Part shown: positions 1 through 10,130 of the stretch, in pieces
Layout: every line of letters begins with the position of its first letter
Position numbering within the stretch: the first letter of the stretch is position 1
NCBI RefSeq assembly: GCF_000497045.1
Contig: NW_015961956.1
Location: forward strand, 372,001 to 436,000
DNA length: 64,000 bases
Direction: 5' to 3'
Origin: Kalmanozyma brasiliensis GHG001
Taxonomy: Eukaryota > Basidiomycota > Ustilaginomycetes > Ustilaginales
Position numbers and translations under genes: made by a program
The notes under the pieces: model-generated
The model's database searches: none
Told to the model about the DNA's origin: nothing
The model's input: the letters and a program-made list of their open reading frames with translations, nothing else

Positions 1-3000
1 CGGAGCGAAGCTAGTTTACCCCGAAACCGGCTTGATCAAGACACGAGGCGGAATAGCGAGCTCTAGTGTCAACCCACCTCCCCGCCCTGGTGCAAGCGAA
101 GTCAGACTAAACCAAGCGAGGCAGCTCTTTGTAACGCTTCCCGTCACTGGACAAGTTCGGCCTTGCGGAGTTCTACACGAGCGCCGCCCGGCAGACACAG
201 CTCGCGATCGCCGTCCGCGCGGGCCCTGAGAGCAAGATTCGGCAAAGCGCAAAGGAGGGCATAAGGTGACCGATGGTGCCATCGATGTAGAACCGGAGTT
301 CGTACTGCAGCGGAGGAAAGAGAGGGCAAGCACTGCTGAGCTTCTTGGCAGGCAGCAACGGCGACAAACTGCAAGCAAGGGGATCTGACTGCAAGTCAAA
401 CAGATCATCCCTGTCTCGAGGAGAGAGAGACTTGGGTGCGAAACGAGCGTTTTGGCGGTACAGCGTGGCTTTGGGGGCGGTGGATCGGGTCGAGAGCCTT
501 TCTGCAAGGCGGAGGGCGGAGACAGCGAGGCGGGAATTGCTTTCGAAACAGAGCGCTCATGGAGCGAATTCGGTCAGGCACTGTCTGCGCTGGGCGGGCT
601 GCCTCCGGCGCTGAGAGGAGCGAGCGAAGTTGAGGCGGAGCGACGGCAGCGGAAGCGCAGAACAAAAGGGCCCAGATCCATGCGCTCTCATTGTTTGAGC
701 GGCCGGGGGCTGGTTGGCTGGCTGGCTGGCTCAAAGGGGAGGAGCGAGGCTTGAGACGGACTCTGTCTGGCTGGAGTGCAAGCGCAAAGCGTGCCAAGCT
801 GAGCCAAGGGGGGGGGGAAACCTCGATTCGGTTCTCGAGGCGAAGCGGGTCTCCAAATTGGCACTTTGACCTGAGCTAGCTAGCCTGACGAGGCTCCGCC
901 TAATTGGTCGCAGTTGTCAACACGCATGCCGACGATTGAGTCAAATCGGAGAGTGAAACCGCTCAGCAATTTGAACCCCTGCCCTCGGAGCCCCTCTGGC
1001 TGTGAGGGCTCTGTGCAAAAGAAGCCTTCTGGTGAGGCGACCCGATCCTCGGCTAGAGCTGTCAGCGAGTTAAATTGCCTCGCGGGACCACTGAAACTGC
1101 ACTTTCTGCACCAGGGTCGTGTGGAAGTGGTTTGGTGTCGCCCGCTCGATGCTCGACTCAGCCCTGTCCTGCTTTTCATCCACCGCGTCGTTCTCGATGA
1201 TGGGATTTGAGTCGCCTTGCGCTGTGTTTGGATCGAACCCAAGATGGCATGCAACGATGTCGTCCGCATGAATGCGATGCTCGAACTCGGCAAGCTGGAA
1301 CGAAGCGAATCTTCCTGATGACATTTGGCTGGTCAGTCTTTTCGGTGAGCTCGACCTCGCTGTGATGTTCCCTTCTGCTCTTTTCTAGTACACAAACAGC
1401 AAATCATTCAGTCGGTCCCACAGCATGTCACCTTTCTGGGTCGAAGAGTATGTGTGGCGCCCAGTCTTCACTTGCAAAGTGCGGTTGCCAAGTTGAAAAG
1501 ATCCGATCGATCTTCGGCTGATCCGAAGGAGCTGTCCCGCTTCGCTTGGGACGGGCTCGGCACTCGTTTCATTTGGCGGAGCGTTGCTGCTGCTACGACT
1601 GAAAGCGGGAAGAGACAAGAAATTCATTCCCGTCGCATTTGAGTCGGGCTGGTTGGCTGGCTGCTTGTCTTGGAAAAGCAAAACCCAGCAACTTGGTCCC
1701 GTTTCAGATGGGCGATGAGGCTATCATGCCGACGTGCTGTACGGAATGTCCGAGAATCGGCTCAGCTTCAAGCCTTGCTGACTTATTGCGGCGATGCTTG
1801 CGCTGAACGACAGGGGTTCTCCGAAGCGGGCGCTTGTTGAGGTACAAGTCTACGATGCAACGACGGTGGGGGTCTCACAGGGTTTGGTGGAAACGGTTCC
1901 TTGTCCGTGAGCTGCCTGCGCCTGCCACCCACTCTGCTTAAGTTTATTCATTATTTCATATTTTAGCGTACGAATCTAGGCGCAGCCGAAGCCGAGCCAC
2001 GCACGTCTTTCCCCGTGGCTCAATTTCACAGGGCGGATTCTCGGTGGGTGGTTTGCTTGATGCAGCAGCAAAAGGTGTCGCCGAGAGCCGTGCTTTTGAA
2101 CACCGCGTTGCGGCAAGGCATGATTCGTACGTACATCTGCCATTCACAGTCGAACATACTCGCAGTGCGTTCGAAGACGACAAAATGGGCAAACACGAGG
2201 TCGGCTGTTGTACTACGTACTCATGGTGCTGATCGGTCGTCTGCTCGGCTCATGAAGCGTGGGACAAATGGTGGATTAGGCATAGGAAGAGGTTTGGCCG
2301 GTCTTTAAAAACGGAGGGGGTGCGCCACTTTTCTCTCACCTCAGGCAGCGAGGGCGGCTCGCTTAGCTGTGACGGGAATGACAACAAGAAGAAATTATTG
2401 TCGCCTAGGCGCTGGCCCGCGGTTCTCTGCAGGCTCTGCAGGCCCTGCCATGCCGTGGCTTGCTTTCGAAAAGCTTGCACCGCCCTGAGAAGCACCGTGC
2501 TGGTGGACGTCTGGATCCTCTGTTTGGCTGCGAGCCAAGCCTCTTGTTGTCGCGGTACGTTACTCGACGCCCTGCCGCCGTCTGCCCTGAAAGCTCGACA
2601 AGGTGCAGCTTTGTCCGCGGCGCTGCCGATCCTTTCTGCTGCTGTCTCGCTGCTGCAAAGACGCCGTCGCCTCGTGCGTCGCTCTGGTCGTCGTTGATTC
2701 TCAGCCCTTTCGATGAAGAATGCCTTCTTGCCAGCAAGACCGAACGCTAGCCCGCCTGACAATAGACTCAGCACGAAACAGGGGCCGTTGGCGGCTCATT
2801 GCCGAGGGGGTGCCGTTGAGCAAGCATCGCCTCTGGAGACATCGCCTATGCAACATGGTATCGACCAAGCCGAGCGAGCAATCAACAGAGTCTCGTCAGA
2901 TGATTCGATCGTGAGCAGCGTCGAGAGAAAGAGCGGCAACTCAAATCCTGTCATATCGCAGCTCGGTTGTCGTTAGCTGAATTTCAACCACACGGGCCGA

Positions 3001-6000
3001 GAAGTTTTCGCCCTGCCAAGCGGAAATCAAGGTCTCCCCGGCCTGTCTTCGCATCGCATGGCGCAGTGAAGCCAGCAGCTGGCTGACCCTGGATTCCCAC
3101 ACACCTGTCTGCAAGGAGGATCCCGCCATTGGACGATCCAGCTCCGAAGAAAAGGATCTCCTCGAACAAGGCGACCACCCGCTCCTCGTTGATCGCATGA
3201 AGGTCAGGCCTCGGTCGACTCGAGCGGAGTCTTTTGTCGCTCATACGGGCCGCCGAGTCCTGCTGACTCTTCGGGGCAAGTTTATTGATAACTTACAACT
3301 CGAGCATGAAACGGAAGGATGGCCGATAGAGCATGGTCACAAAGCGAATCGACGTAAGCGCGACATACGTTTCTGTTGCAAGCGAGACGAAGCATGACAA
3401 TGATGTGGAAATCCTAGGCACCACGGGTCACCACCATCACACTAAGAGGGCTAAAGTCTGCTGCCGGTCAAGCGAGGGGTCGGGCATCGCTTGCTGACGG
3501 ACCCCTTTCATTCTCGTCCATTCTTCTCACGCAACGAGGCAGGATTTCAAGGCACGCCGGCGTTCCATTTCGCTTTTGGGCCCTGTTGGACACGTCAGTC
3601 CTGCGTGCCTAGCTTGGCTCTTTCCTGACCGTAAGCAGCTTTGATCAATTTCGCTTCAGGGTCGTGGCACCCTTTTGTCCGGCCGGCCGGCCGCTTTTGC
3701 TGTGGATCGAAGCTGACCGGCAGACCAAACTGCACGGCATCTATGACCCTTTGCGCGTCCTTGAGCTGACCGCATCGACACTCTCTGCGCTGCTGTCACT
3801 GATGCCGAATTGGGAGCCGTGTATCACCTAGCTCGGAGGCTCACTTAGTGTTGTCTTTGAACTGCGATCGACGTCGTCTGCTAACTTAGTGTACACATGC
3901 GTTTGTGTGTACCTCTGCCATGGCCAAAAAGGAGGTTCCACAAGGAAAGCGCAAGCCGAGACTGGCGAGGCTCGCGTATGCGGCATGATAGACCGACTAG
4001 CCAGAGTAAGCGTTCCGAGTGCGAGCTCGACTGTCGCAGATTTGGCGTGGAATTTCATACCTCGAGCTCCGCATAGCGCGGTCACCGTCTCCGATTCATC
4101 GCATTTTCTGGCTCCGCCTAGACTCAGGCTACAGTATTTCCCCTGACTGAAATTGCAGCTGCACTCCGCTGTGGCACACAAAAGGCTGCCTTTGTGGTCG
4201 GTCTAGCGAGATGTCTACACAGCAAGACATCTCGGCGATGGTGTGTCGTCCAACCTCGCCAGACGGAAGCGGATGTTCTTGAAAAGGGGGTCCACTCTGT
4301 GGGCTGCATATGCTGCTTGGTGTGCATCAACTCGGGCCGCGCCCAACTCTACCTGAGCGTGTGGGTGATCAGAATACAAAGCCAAGCTTCTTGTCACCGA
4401 AACAAAAGAGATAGAGGGGGGAGGGGCACCATATGGGATCTGCTTGCAGTGACGCGCGCTGCTGCCTGCAAAAAGGGCCCGCCCAACAAGCGAGAAGAAA
4501 AGGCGACTGTGAGCTCTCGCCTCGAGAGTCGCCTAAACGCGGCGCAGCTTTCATTTGATCGTGACAGTCGCTTGCACAAGCCACATTCAGCTGGTCGTCA
4601 CAACAATCGCTCGGATGCCTTGCAACACTGTCACAGGAGGTGGGGGATGGAGAGGAAAGGGGGCCTCGACTACGCTAATCCTGAAAGGAGAAGAGGTGGA
4701 TCCCACGTCGGAACAGAGCTGCAGCCAACACAGAGAGAGAGGCGCAGCAAAGAATGGAGGCTTTTCTGTGGTGCGTGGGTTGTGGGCGGTGCTTCCGCTG
4801 CGTGCTGACCCACCAACGGGGTCCCTCCTCCTCCAAAGAAGGCCTTGTTCGCGTCCTCGAGCGTGTGGTTTTGCTCCACCGTGACTGCGAGCGTGAGTTT
4901 TTATAATATTCTTGTTAATTTAATTTCGACAGAGTGGATGTGATGCGATGCCCGGGAACTGAAATTGCATTGTTGGTGGTCTAGCTAGCTGCACAACCAA
5001 CGCCCGCCCGCCGACCCCTCGCACCCCTCCAACACTAAACATTTCACCCAGATTCACACGCCCGCTCGCTTGCTGGACTTTCGACCGAACGACGTGGCTT
5101 GGCCTTCTTTTGAAACTAGTCAGTCACCTTGTTGTGTTGGTCGAGTGCTGACCTCGTTCCTCCCCTCTCTTCTACCTCTCCTTTCTCGGCGTCACATCCG
5201 TAGTTCCTTTGTGCTGACTGCGATTTCGCCTTCCTCCTCCACTCCCGTCACCTTCATCAGCGAGAGCAGCACCCACAGTGACCGAGTGAAAGTCTGGGTG
5301 CTTCTCAAAGTGACATTTTGAGTTTCCGCTCCTCTTCCGCACTGAAGCTGTCAAAGCGTTTTAGCGGGAAGGTGCGGTGTCAGAATTTCTGGCTGTGATG
5401 GCTTGCGGGCGTGCGGACTGGGTTGGCTGTGCCTGCCGGTCGGTTACCATTGTTGGTGAGCAGCGTGTGTTCATCTCTGGTGCTCTCTCCCCTCGGTTGT
5501 TCCGCTTCCGCTGCTGGCTGCTGTCCGCATCACGGCCAATGTACCAAAGCCCAGCTGGAGCAGCAGCAAGCAGCAGCAGCACTTGACATGTGTTACTCAC
5601 TCTCATCCTGCGGCTTCTTGCACTCGTCCCTCCTCTTCTTAGCAGCACCTCGGCCTCCTTCTCCTCGCCCTCCCTCTACTCAGCATCATCATCCATCATT
5701 ATCACCCTCTTCGGCTCACCCTTTCTAGACTATCATCTCTTTCTTGTAAAACAACCCTCTTCTTTCTTTACGTTCACACCTCTCTCTCTCTCTCTCTCTC
5801 CCGCCCTCGTAGCTCCTTGACGGTGCTGGTGTCCATCTCTCCTATTCTAACGACCCATCACCAGACTATAGCATACTCTCTTTGGCCCGCTCTCTCCCCA
5901 TCTTCACCACTGTCACCGCATCACAACCAACACAGCCGCTGCCTCGTCTCGACCGTTCGCATCGAGAGTCTCCTTCAGTAGCCTGCACATTCGGGCTCAG

Positions 6001-6159
6001 CAGTTCCCTGTCATCACCGGCGCTCTCAGCATACATCTCTCAAAGCGTCGTCTCGTCAACTTATCCATGCTAGCCATCCTCCCATCGGCTTGATACAGCT
6101 TCCCAAATCAAGACGCCTCGAGCAGCAGCGCTGGTAACATCGGCAACCTCATAACAGCC
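1..6159. other. Long gene-free stretch, upstream region of the cyclin gene
   Basis: I see no supportable gene here. The longest open frames (for example 16-507, 880-1293 and 2250-2774, all minus) begin at non-ATG codons or are rich in Ser, Arg and Cys without any domain. Visible landmarks are GGCT runs near 711-731 and 1651-1662, a run of ten G at 808-817, a CCGG/GGCC run at 3679-3693, two AGCTAGCT sites near 875 and 4982, and a (TC)10 tract at 5781-5800. From about 5590 the plus strand is strongly pyrimidine-rich, which suits a promoter and 5' leader of the cyclin gene at 6160. Whether the rest is a large regulatory region, holds a non-coding RNA or is gene debris cannot be decided by eye. 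Confidence 0.6.
5781..5800 (+). repeat. (TC)10 microsatellite in the cyclin leader
   Basis: Ten uninterrupted TC units lie about 360 bp before the cyclin ATG, inside a longer pyrimidine-rich stretch. Such CT-rich tracts are common near fungal transcription starts. The copy number should be variable between strains. Confidence 0.9.
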
Positions 6160-8016
6160 ATGGTCTACGTCGCACAACCACACTCGGCGCTGCCCATCCC
6201 AGATGCCTTTGCCAAGGACCTCTCCTGCGACAATGTCGCCTTCTTTGGCAAGGAGAACTGGCCAAGATCTCAAAAGCAAGCTGGCAAACAACCACAGGCC
6301 GTCGCTTCCATCGCTTGCATCCCCTTCCCGTCAACAACAGACTCAGATCATCAGGTAGAAGCTGCACCAGCCAAGTCGAGCCAGGATGATGCCGACCTCA
6401 AGTCGTCCACCTCGGTCAGCGACTGGTGTGCGCAGATGGTCTGCTACATTTGGTTTAGCGGCATCGACAGCCACGAGCCCAACTTCTCCCTCTCTGCTGC
6501 CTCCAGCCCCGCATCTCGAGCTGGCCGTCTCTCGGTCACCAGCTCGCCACCTGCGACCCACCTCTCTGCACACAAGCGTCACTCCAAGAAGCTCAGCCTC
6601 GGCAGCCTCTCGGAAGCAGTCTCGTTCTCGGTTCGCGATCTCCACAACGCCGTCGAGGCACATGCCCGGTCCGCCGTCGAGTCGACTCGCTCCCGCCCCA
6701 GCGCCAGCGAACGTTCCAACGACCCTCGCCTGCTCCGCTTGTTCCCTCGCCGCCGCTTCACCGACTTTGTCCGCAACATGCTCAACACCACCCAGGTCTC
6801 CAAGTCGGTCATCATTCTCGCCCTCCTCTACATCCACCGCCTCAAGTCCAAGAACCCTGGTCTTCGCGGTCAGGAGGGCAGCGAGTTCCGCCTCTTCGTC
6901 ACCGCCCTTATGCTCGCCAACAAGTTCCTCGACGACCACACCTACACCAACAAGACCTGGTCCGAGCTGTCTGGCCTCAAGCTCAAGGACGTCACCAAGA
7001 TGGAGATCGAGTTCTGGCTTGGTCTTTCCTCCAACATTCACGCCTCAGATGCCGACTTCCGCAGTTGGATCGGTACTCTCGAGGTGCTTGCTGAGCGTCG
7101 TCAGCTTGCCCTTAGCGCGCACGAGGCCGAGAAGCTGCGTCAGGCCGCACTTCGTCAGCAAGGCTTTGTTCAGCACGCACCCGCCCGCTCGCCACTTCAG
7201 GCTCCTGTACTCGCCTCGATCTATGACGCACCTCGCCGCATCGCTCACAACTCTCGCGTCAGCCAGTCGCGATCCTGGTCGCCCGAACAGCTTGCGCTCG
7301 ATGCTCGACCTCGCTCGTCGCCTGCCACCGCCGCCACCAGCCATCTCAGCCACGTCTATGCACCGGCTCCTGCACCCATTGTGCCCAGGTTTGACCTTGA
7401 TGCTAGCGTGCAGGCCATCATGAACAACGCCGGCTACCCGACACCCGCCTCGTCGTCTGTCGGCGCCAGCTCGCCAACGGGTGTGTCTCAGCTGGACGTC
7501 TGCACGGGCAGCAAGCGAGGCTATGCTCAGCACGATCAGACGAGCCCTCTCAGCGAGACACGCTTCTATCACACGCCATCGCCCGAGCGCAGCAACAAGC
7601 GACGTCAGATGGGCGACGACCGCGCACTCCAAGCATTCACCTCGGGTGCGCGCAACTACGGTCTCAGCCCACCCTTCGCCCAGCCGTGCCCACGTAGCGT
7701 GTTTGAGCCGCTCGTCTCGACTCCCAACACGCTGCTCGCGCCGTACGTCATGCAGCAGCAGCAAGCCGGAGCAGGGACGATGCTGGCAAAGCACCAGGCG
7801 CTGGCTTACTGGCAACTAGCCGCCGGCCACGACCGCGGCATCCTCGGCCTGCACATGCCTGCTCCCCAGGACTACTTCCACTGGCACCAACTTGACCACA
7901 CCACAACCGCAGCATACCCCACTCCCCCCATCGAGCCCTTCCAATACGCCAGGCCTCACGCCCCCTTCAACAACGCCGAGACCCATTACGTCGACCCCCT
8001 CTTCATCCGTTACTAG
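6160..8016 (+). CDS. Pho85-type (Pcl1/Pcl2-like) cyclin, 618 aa
   Basis: Predicted regulatory partner of a Pho85-class cyclin-dependent kinase, acting in G1 control and polar growth. An N-terminal segment at residues about 84-101 (WCAQMVCYIWFSG) and a cyclin box at about 195-310 match the Pcl family. The box includes RRRFTDFVRNML, VIILALLYIHRLK, LFVTALMLANKFLDD and a WSELSGLKLKDVTKMEIEFW helix. The remaining 300 residues are a Ser/Pro/Ala-rich tail with many possible kinase sites. The ATG at 6160 is the first of the long frame and follows a pyrimidine-rich leader. No intron is needed. In Ustilago maydis the Pho85-type cyclin Pcl12 is needed for polar growth of infectious hyphae, and this gene could be that one or a paralogue; I cannot tell by eye. 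The gene converges on the WD40 gene at 8433. Confidence 0.88.
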   Translation: MVYVAQPHSALPIPDAFAKDLSCDNVAFFGKENWPRSQKQAGKQPQAVASIACIPFPSTTDSDHQVEAAPAKSSQDDADLKSSTSVSDWCAQMVCYIWFSGIDSHEPNFSLSAASSPASRAGRLSVTSSPPATHLSAHKRHSKKLSLGSLSEAVSFSVRDLHNAVEAHARSAVESTRSRPSASERSNDPRLLRLFPRRRFTDFVRNMLNTTQVSKSVIILALLYIHRLKSKNPGLRGQEGSEFRLFVTALMLANKFLDDHTYTNKTWSELSGLKLKDVTKMEIEFWLGLSSNIHASDADFRSWIGTLEVLAERRQLALSAHEAEKLRQAALRQQGFVQHAPARSPLQAPVLASIYDAPRRIAHNSRVSQSRSWSPEQLALDARPRSSPATAATSHLSHVYAPAPAPIVPRFDLDASVQAIMNNAGYPTPASSSVGASSPTGVSQLDVCTGSKRGYAQHDQTSPLSETRFYHTPSPERSNKRRQMGDDRALQAFTSGARNYGLSPPFAQPCPRSVFEPLVSTPNTLLAPYVMQQQQAGAGTMLAKHQALAYWQLAAGHDRGILGLHMPAPQDYFHWHQLDHTTTAAYPTPPIEPFQYARPHAPFNNAETHYVDPLFIRY

Positions 8017-8084
8017 TCAAAAAAAGCATTGTACTTTTAATCTCGCACCGCATCTTGTTAGCATCGCATTCACCATCTTACTGC

Positions 8085-8390
8085 GTGTGAATCAGACCCG
8101 AGTGTGACGTGATGGAGAGCTGCGAAGTTTGACCTTTGCCAGCGTGTTAGCCCCGAGAGTCAGGGTCGAAGCGTGTGTTGTGGTTCAGACCCGAGAGTGA
8201 GATTCGATTGCTAGCATCGCTCAGGGTTCGCTCATCAACGTGTAATTCGACACCGAGAGAACTCCTTCTGAACGTGTGTGGTTCAGACCCGAGAGCCGCT
8301 CTCAACGTGTGTTGCGATGCGGCCCCGAGAGTGAGGTTTGATTGAAAGGCTTAGTTCACCCGTTCCCTGACAATTCAGCCCCCAGAGAGT
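8085..8390. repeat. Cluster of about seven degenerate repeats in the convergent 3' region
   Basis: On the plus strand the core ACCCGAGAG, or a close variant, recurs at about 8096, 8151, 8189, 8251, 8287, 8323 and 8380. Most copies are preceded 10-20 nt upstream by an (A/G)(A/G)CGTGTGT element and several by TTCAGAC. The best copies are at 8171-8209, 8271-8295 and 8304-8340. Spacing is irregular, 36-62 nt. The cluster fills the space between the stop of the cyclin gene (8016) and the stop of the WD40 gene (8433), so it may be transcribed in both 3' UTRs. No open frame crosses it sensibly. Confidence 0.7.
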
Positions 8391-8432
8391 GTCAAGCGGT
8401 GATGCAAGCAGGTCTGATTGTGTGGGCTCGGG

Positions 8433-10130
8433 CTACAGCATCCCAGCGTTGGTCACTGCGACACGCGGATCGCACACGTTGTACTTGGCGATACACCTCT
8501 CAGTGCTGACGTAGACGTGTTCCCCGTCCGGATCCCAGCAGAGGCCGCTGATGTTGATCGAGTGCGATTCGCCGCGGTGCACGGGCGGCTGGTTGAGCGC
8601 TGCCGAGAGCAAGTCTTCCCGCCGAGCGCTGCCGGTGGTCGAGGTGGGGTTGGCTAGCCAGTCTGGGAAGTGGGATGCTCTCGAAGTAGAATCGACCAGG
8701 TTGACGGCTCGGTTCCATTCGCGCATGAAGTTCGCATGGATGATGCTTCGCCGTTCGCGATCGCGTGCTATAGCCTCGTCTCCTCCCGTCACCAGCCGGA
8801 AACGCTCGTCCGCCGCGAGACGTCGTTCCACCCACGCCTCCCCCGCTGCGTCCGAGGTGGTGGTCGGTGCGGCGATCCGCTGCGTCTCCGTAAAGGTCAC
8901 CGTATCCGTGACATTCCAATAGTTCCGATGTTCGGTAAAGGCGAGGAACCGACCACAAGGCGAGAACTTGGCCACCCGCACAGCTCCACTCCCAGCACCC
9001 CCCTGCGACGCACTCACACTCGCCAACCTCCTGGAGCTCCTCACATCCCACACGCTCACCACACCATCCTGACTGGCAACCGCAAACTTGGTCCCGTCGG
9101 ACGACCAGGTGGTGGAGAAGCACGCATCGCTCGACGCGCTATACGTCGCCAGCTTGCTATGCTCGCCCGTCCGCGAGACGGAATGGATGAACACCTCGGG
9201 TGTGTCCCCCACCGCGATGAGCGTTCGCTGGTCGGGCGAGAGGGACGAGTGATTGATCGCTGTGGGGAACTGCAGGGTGGTGTTGCGGGAGAGACCGGGG
9301 AGACCCGATTCGATGCGACCGAGAGCGCCGGGCGAAGATTTGGGCGGTCGGAGCTTGTAGAGTTTGATGGATTGGTCGTTGTTCGAGACCATGACTTTGA
9401 TGGGTGCTGCATCGGCGGTGGGAAGGCTGGGAGAGGTGAGGGATGGGAGGGGTGAGCGGCGATAGCGGGATCGATGGTTGACCGAGGCAGGGTCGAAACC
9501 GTAGGCGGCAGCTAGCTCTTCGAAGACGCTCTCGGAGAGCTCGGATTCCATCTCTTCGTCGCTGAAGATGACGCCTGGTCTGGTGGATGATGAAGAAGGC
9601 TCGTCTCGGGCCCAGGGCGAGTAGGAGTGCGCAGGTGAGGAGTCGACTAGATCTGGTTTGGCAGGGCTAGAAGAGAGCGATGCTGTGGACCGTGAGGAGT
9701 AGGAGCTCGAGCTGGAGGAAGGATGGTTGAGATCCGGCTGGATGGTGATGGCGTTGTTGATGGAGCCTCCTGTCGGTGTGCGTAGTAGCCAAGGGGCTGG
9801 TGGTCTTTCTGATGAATCGAGATGCAGCTGCGCTGCTGACGAGGAAGGAGAGTGTAGGGGCCGCAGCGCGAGCTCACCATGCTGCCCACCTGCAGCGAGG
9901 AGACCGCATCCTGTGGTGAGACAGTTGGGCTGGAAATCGAGCGTGCAGTACGTTGTTGGTGCCTTGAGAGTGGCGAAGTCGGCTTGTTCGATCTGGAGAC
10001 GGCTGACGAAGAGCACCTTGTCCTTGATGCCGGTAGGCTGGAGGAGATCTCGGAGCTGAAGGTGATGAATGTTGACGCGAGCGGGGATGACCTCGGGGGT
10101 GGGATCGATGTGCTCGACACCGCGCGTCAT
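8433..10130 (-). CDS. WD40 protein with a DUF2415-like C-terminus, 565 aa
   Basis: The frame opens upstream at 10298, but I chose the ATG at 10130 (MTRGVEHID) because the 56 residues before it are His/Ser-rich filler. WD-type blades are visible: a TYSASSDACFSTTWSSDGTKF stretch followed by VASQDGVVSVWDV, then VAKFSPCGRFLAFTE. The C-terminal ISGLCWDPDGEHVYVSTERC segment resembles the short DUF2415 motif that ends a family of fungal WD40 proteins of unknown role. A Ser-rich insertion at about residues 130-230 separates the early and late blades. The protein is probably a scaffold; no catalytic residue is seen. It is convergent with the cyclin gene. The start could lie further upstream if transcription begins there. 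Confidence 0.8.
   Translation of the reverse strand: MTRGVEHIDPTPEVIPARVNIHHLQLRDLLQPTGIKDKVLFVSRLQIEQADFATLKAPTTYCTLDFQPNCLTTGCGLLAAGGQHGELALRPLHSPSSSAAQLHLDSSERPPAPWLLRTPTGGSINNAITIQPDLNHPSSSSSSYSSRSTASLSSSPAKPDLVDSSPAHSYSPWARDEPSSSSTRPGVIFSDEEMESELSESVFEELAAAYGFDPASVNHRSRYRRSPLPSLTSPSLPTADAAPIKVMVSNNDQSIKLYKLRPPKSSPGALGRIESGLPGLSRNTTLQFPTAINHSSLSPDQRTLIAVGDTPEVFIHSVSRTGEHSKLATYSASSDACFSTTWSSDGTKFAVASQDGVVSVWDVRSSRRLASVSASQGGAGSGAVRVAKFSPCGRFLAFTEHRNYWNVTDTVTFTETQRIAAPTTTSDAAGEAWVERRLAADERFRLVTGGDEAIARDRERRSIIHANFMREWNRAVNLVDSTSRASHFPDWLANPTSTTGSARREDLLSAALNQPPVHRGESHSINISGLCWDPDGEHVYVSTERCIAKYNVCDPRVAVTNAGML

Noticed and set aside
1220..1250. Possible T-arm of a tRNA on the minus strand (TTGG-GTTCGAT-CCAA)
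   Set aside because: No matching acceptor, D arm or anticodon stem is found around it; only four stem pairs form.
2250..2774. 174-codon open frame on the minus strand in the gene-free stretch
   Set aside because: Starts at a non-ATG codon, has Ser/Arg/Ala-rich random composition and no domain.
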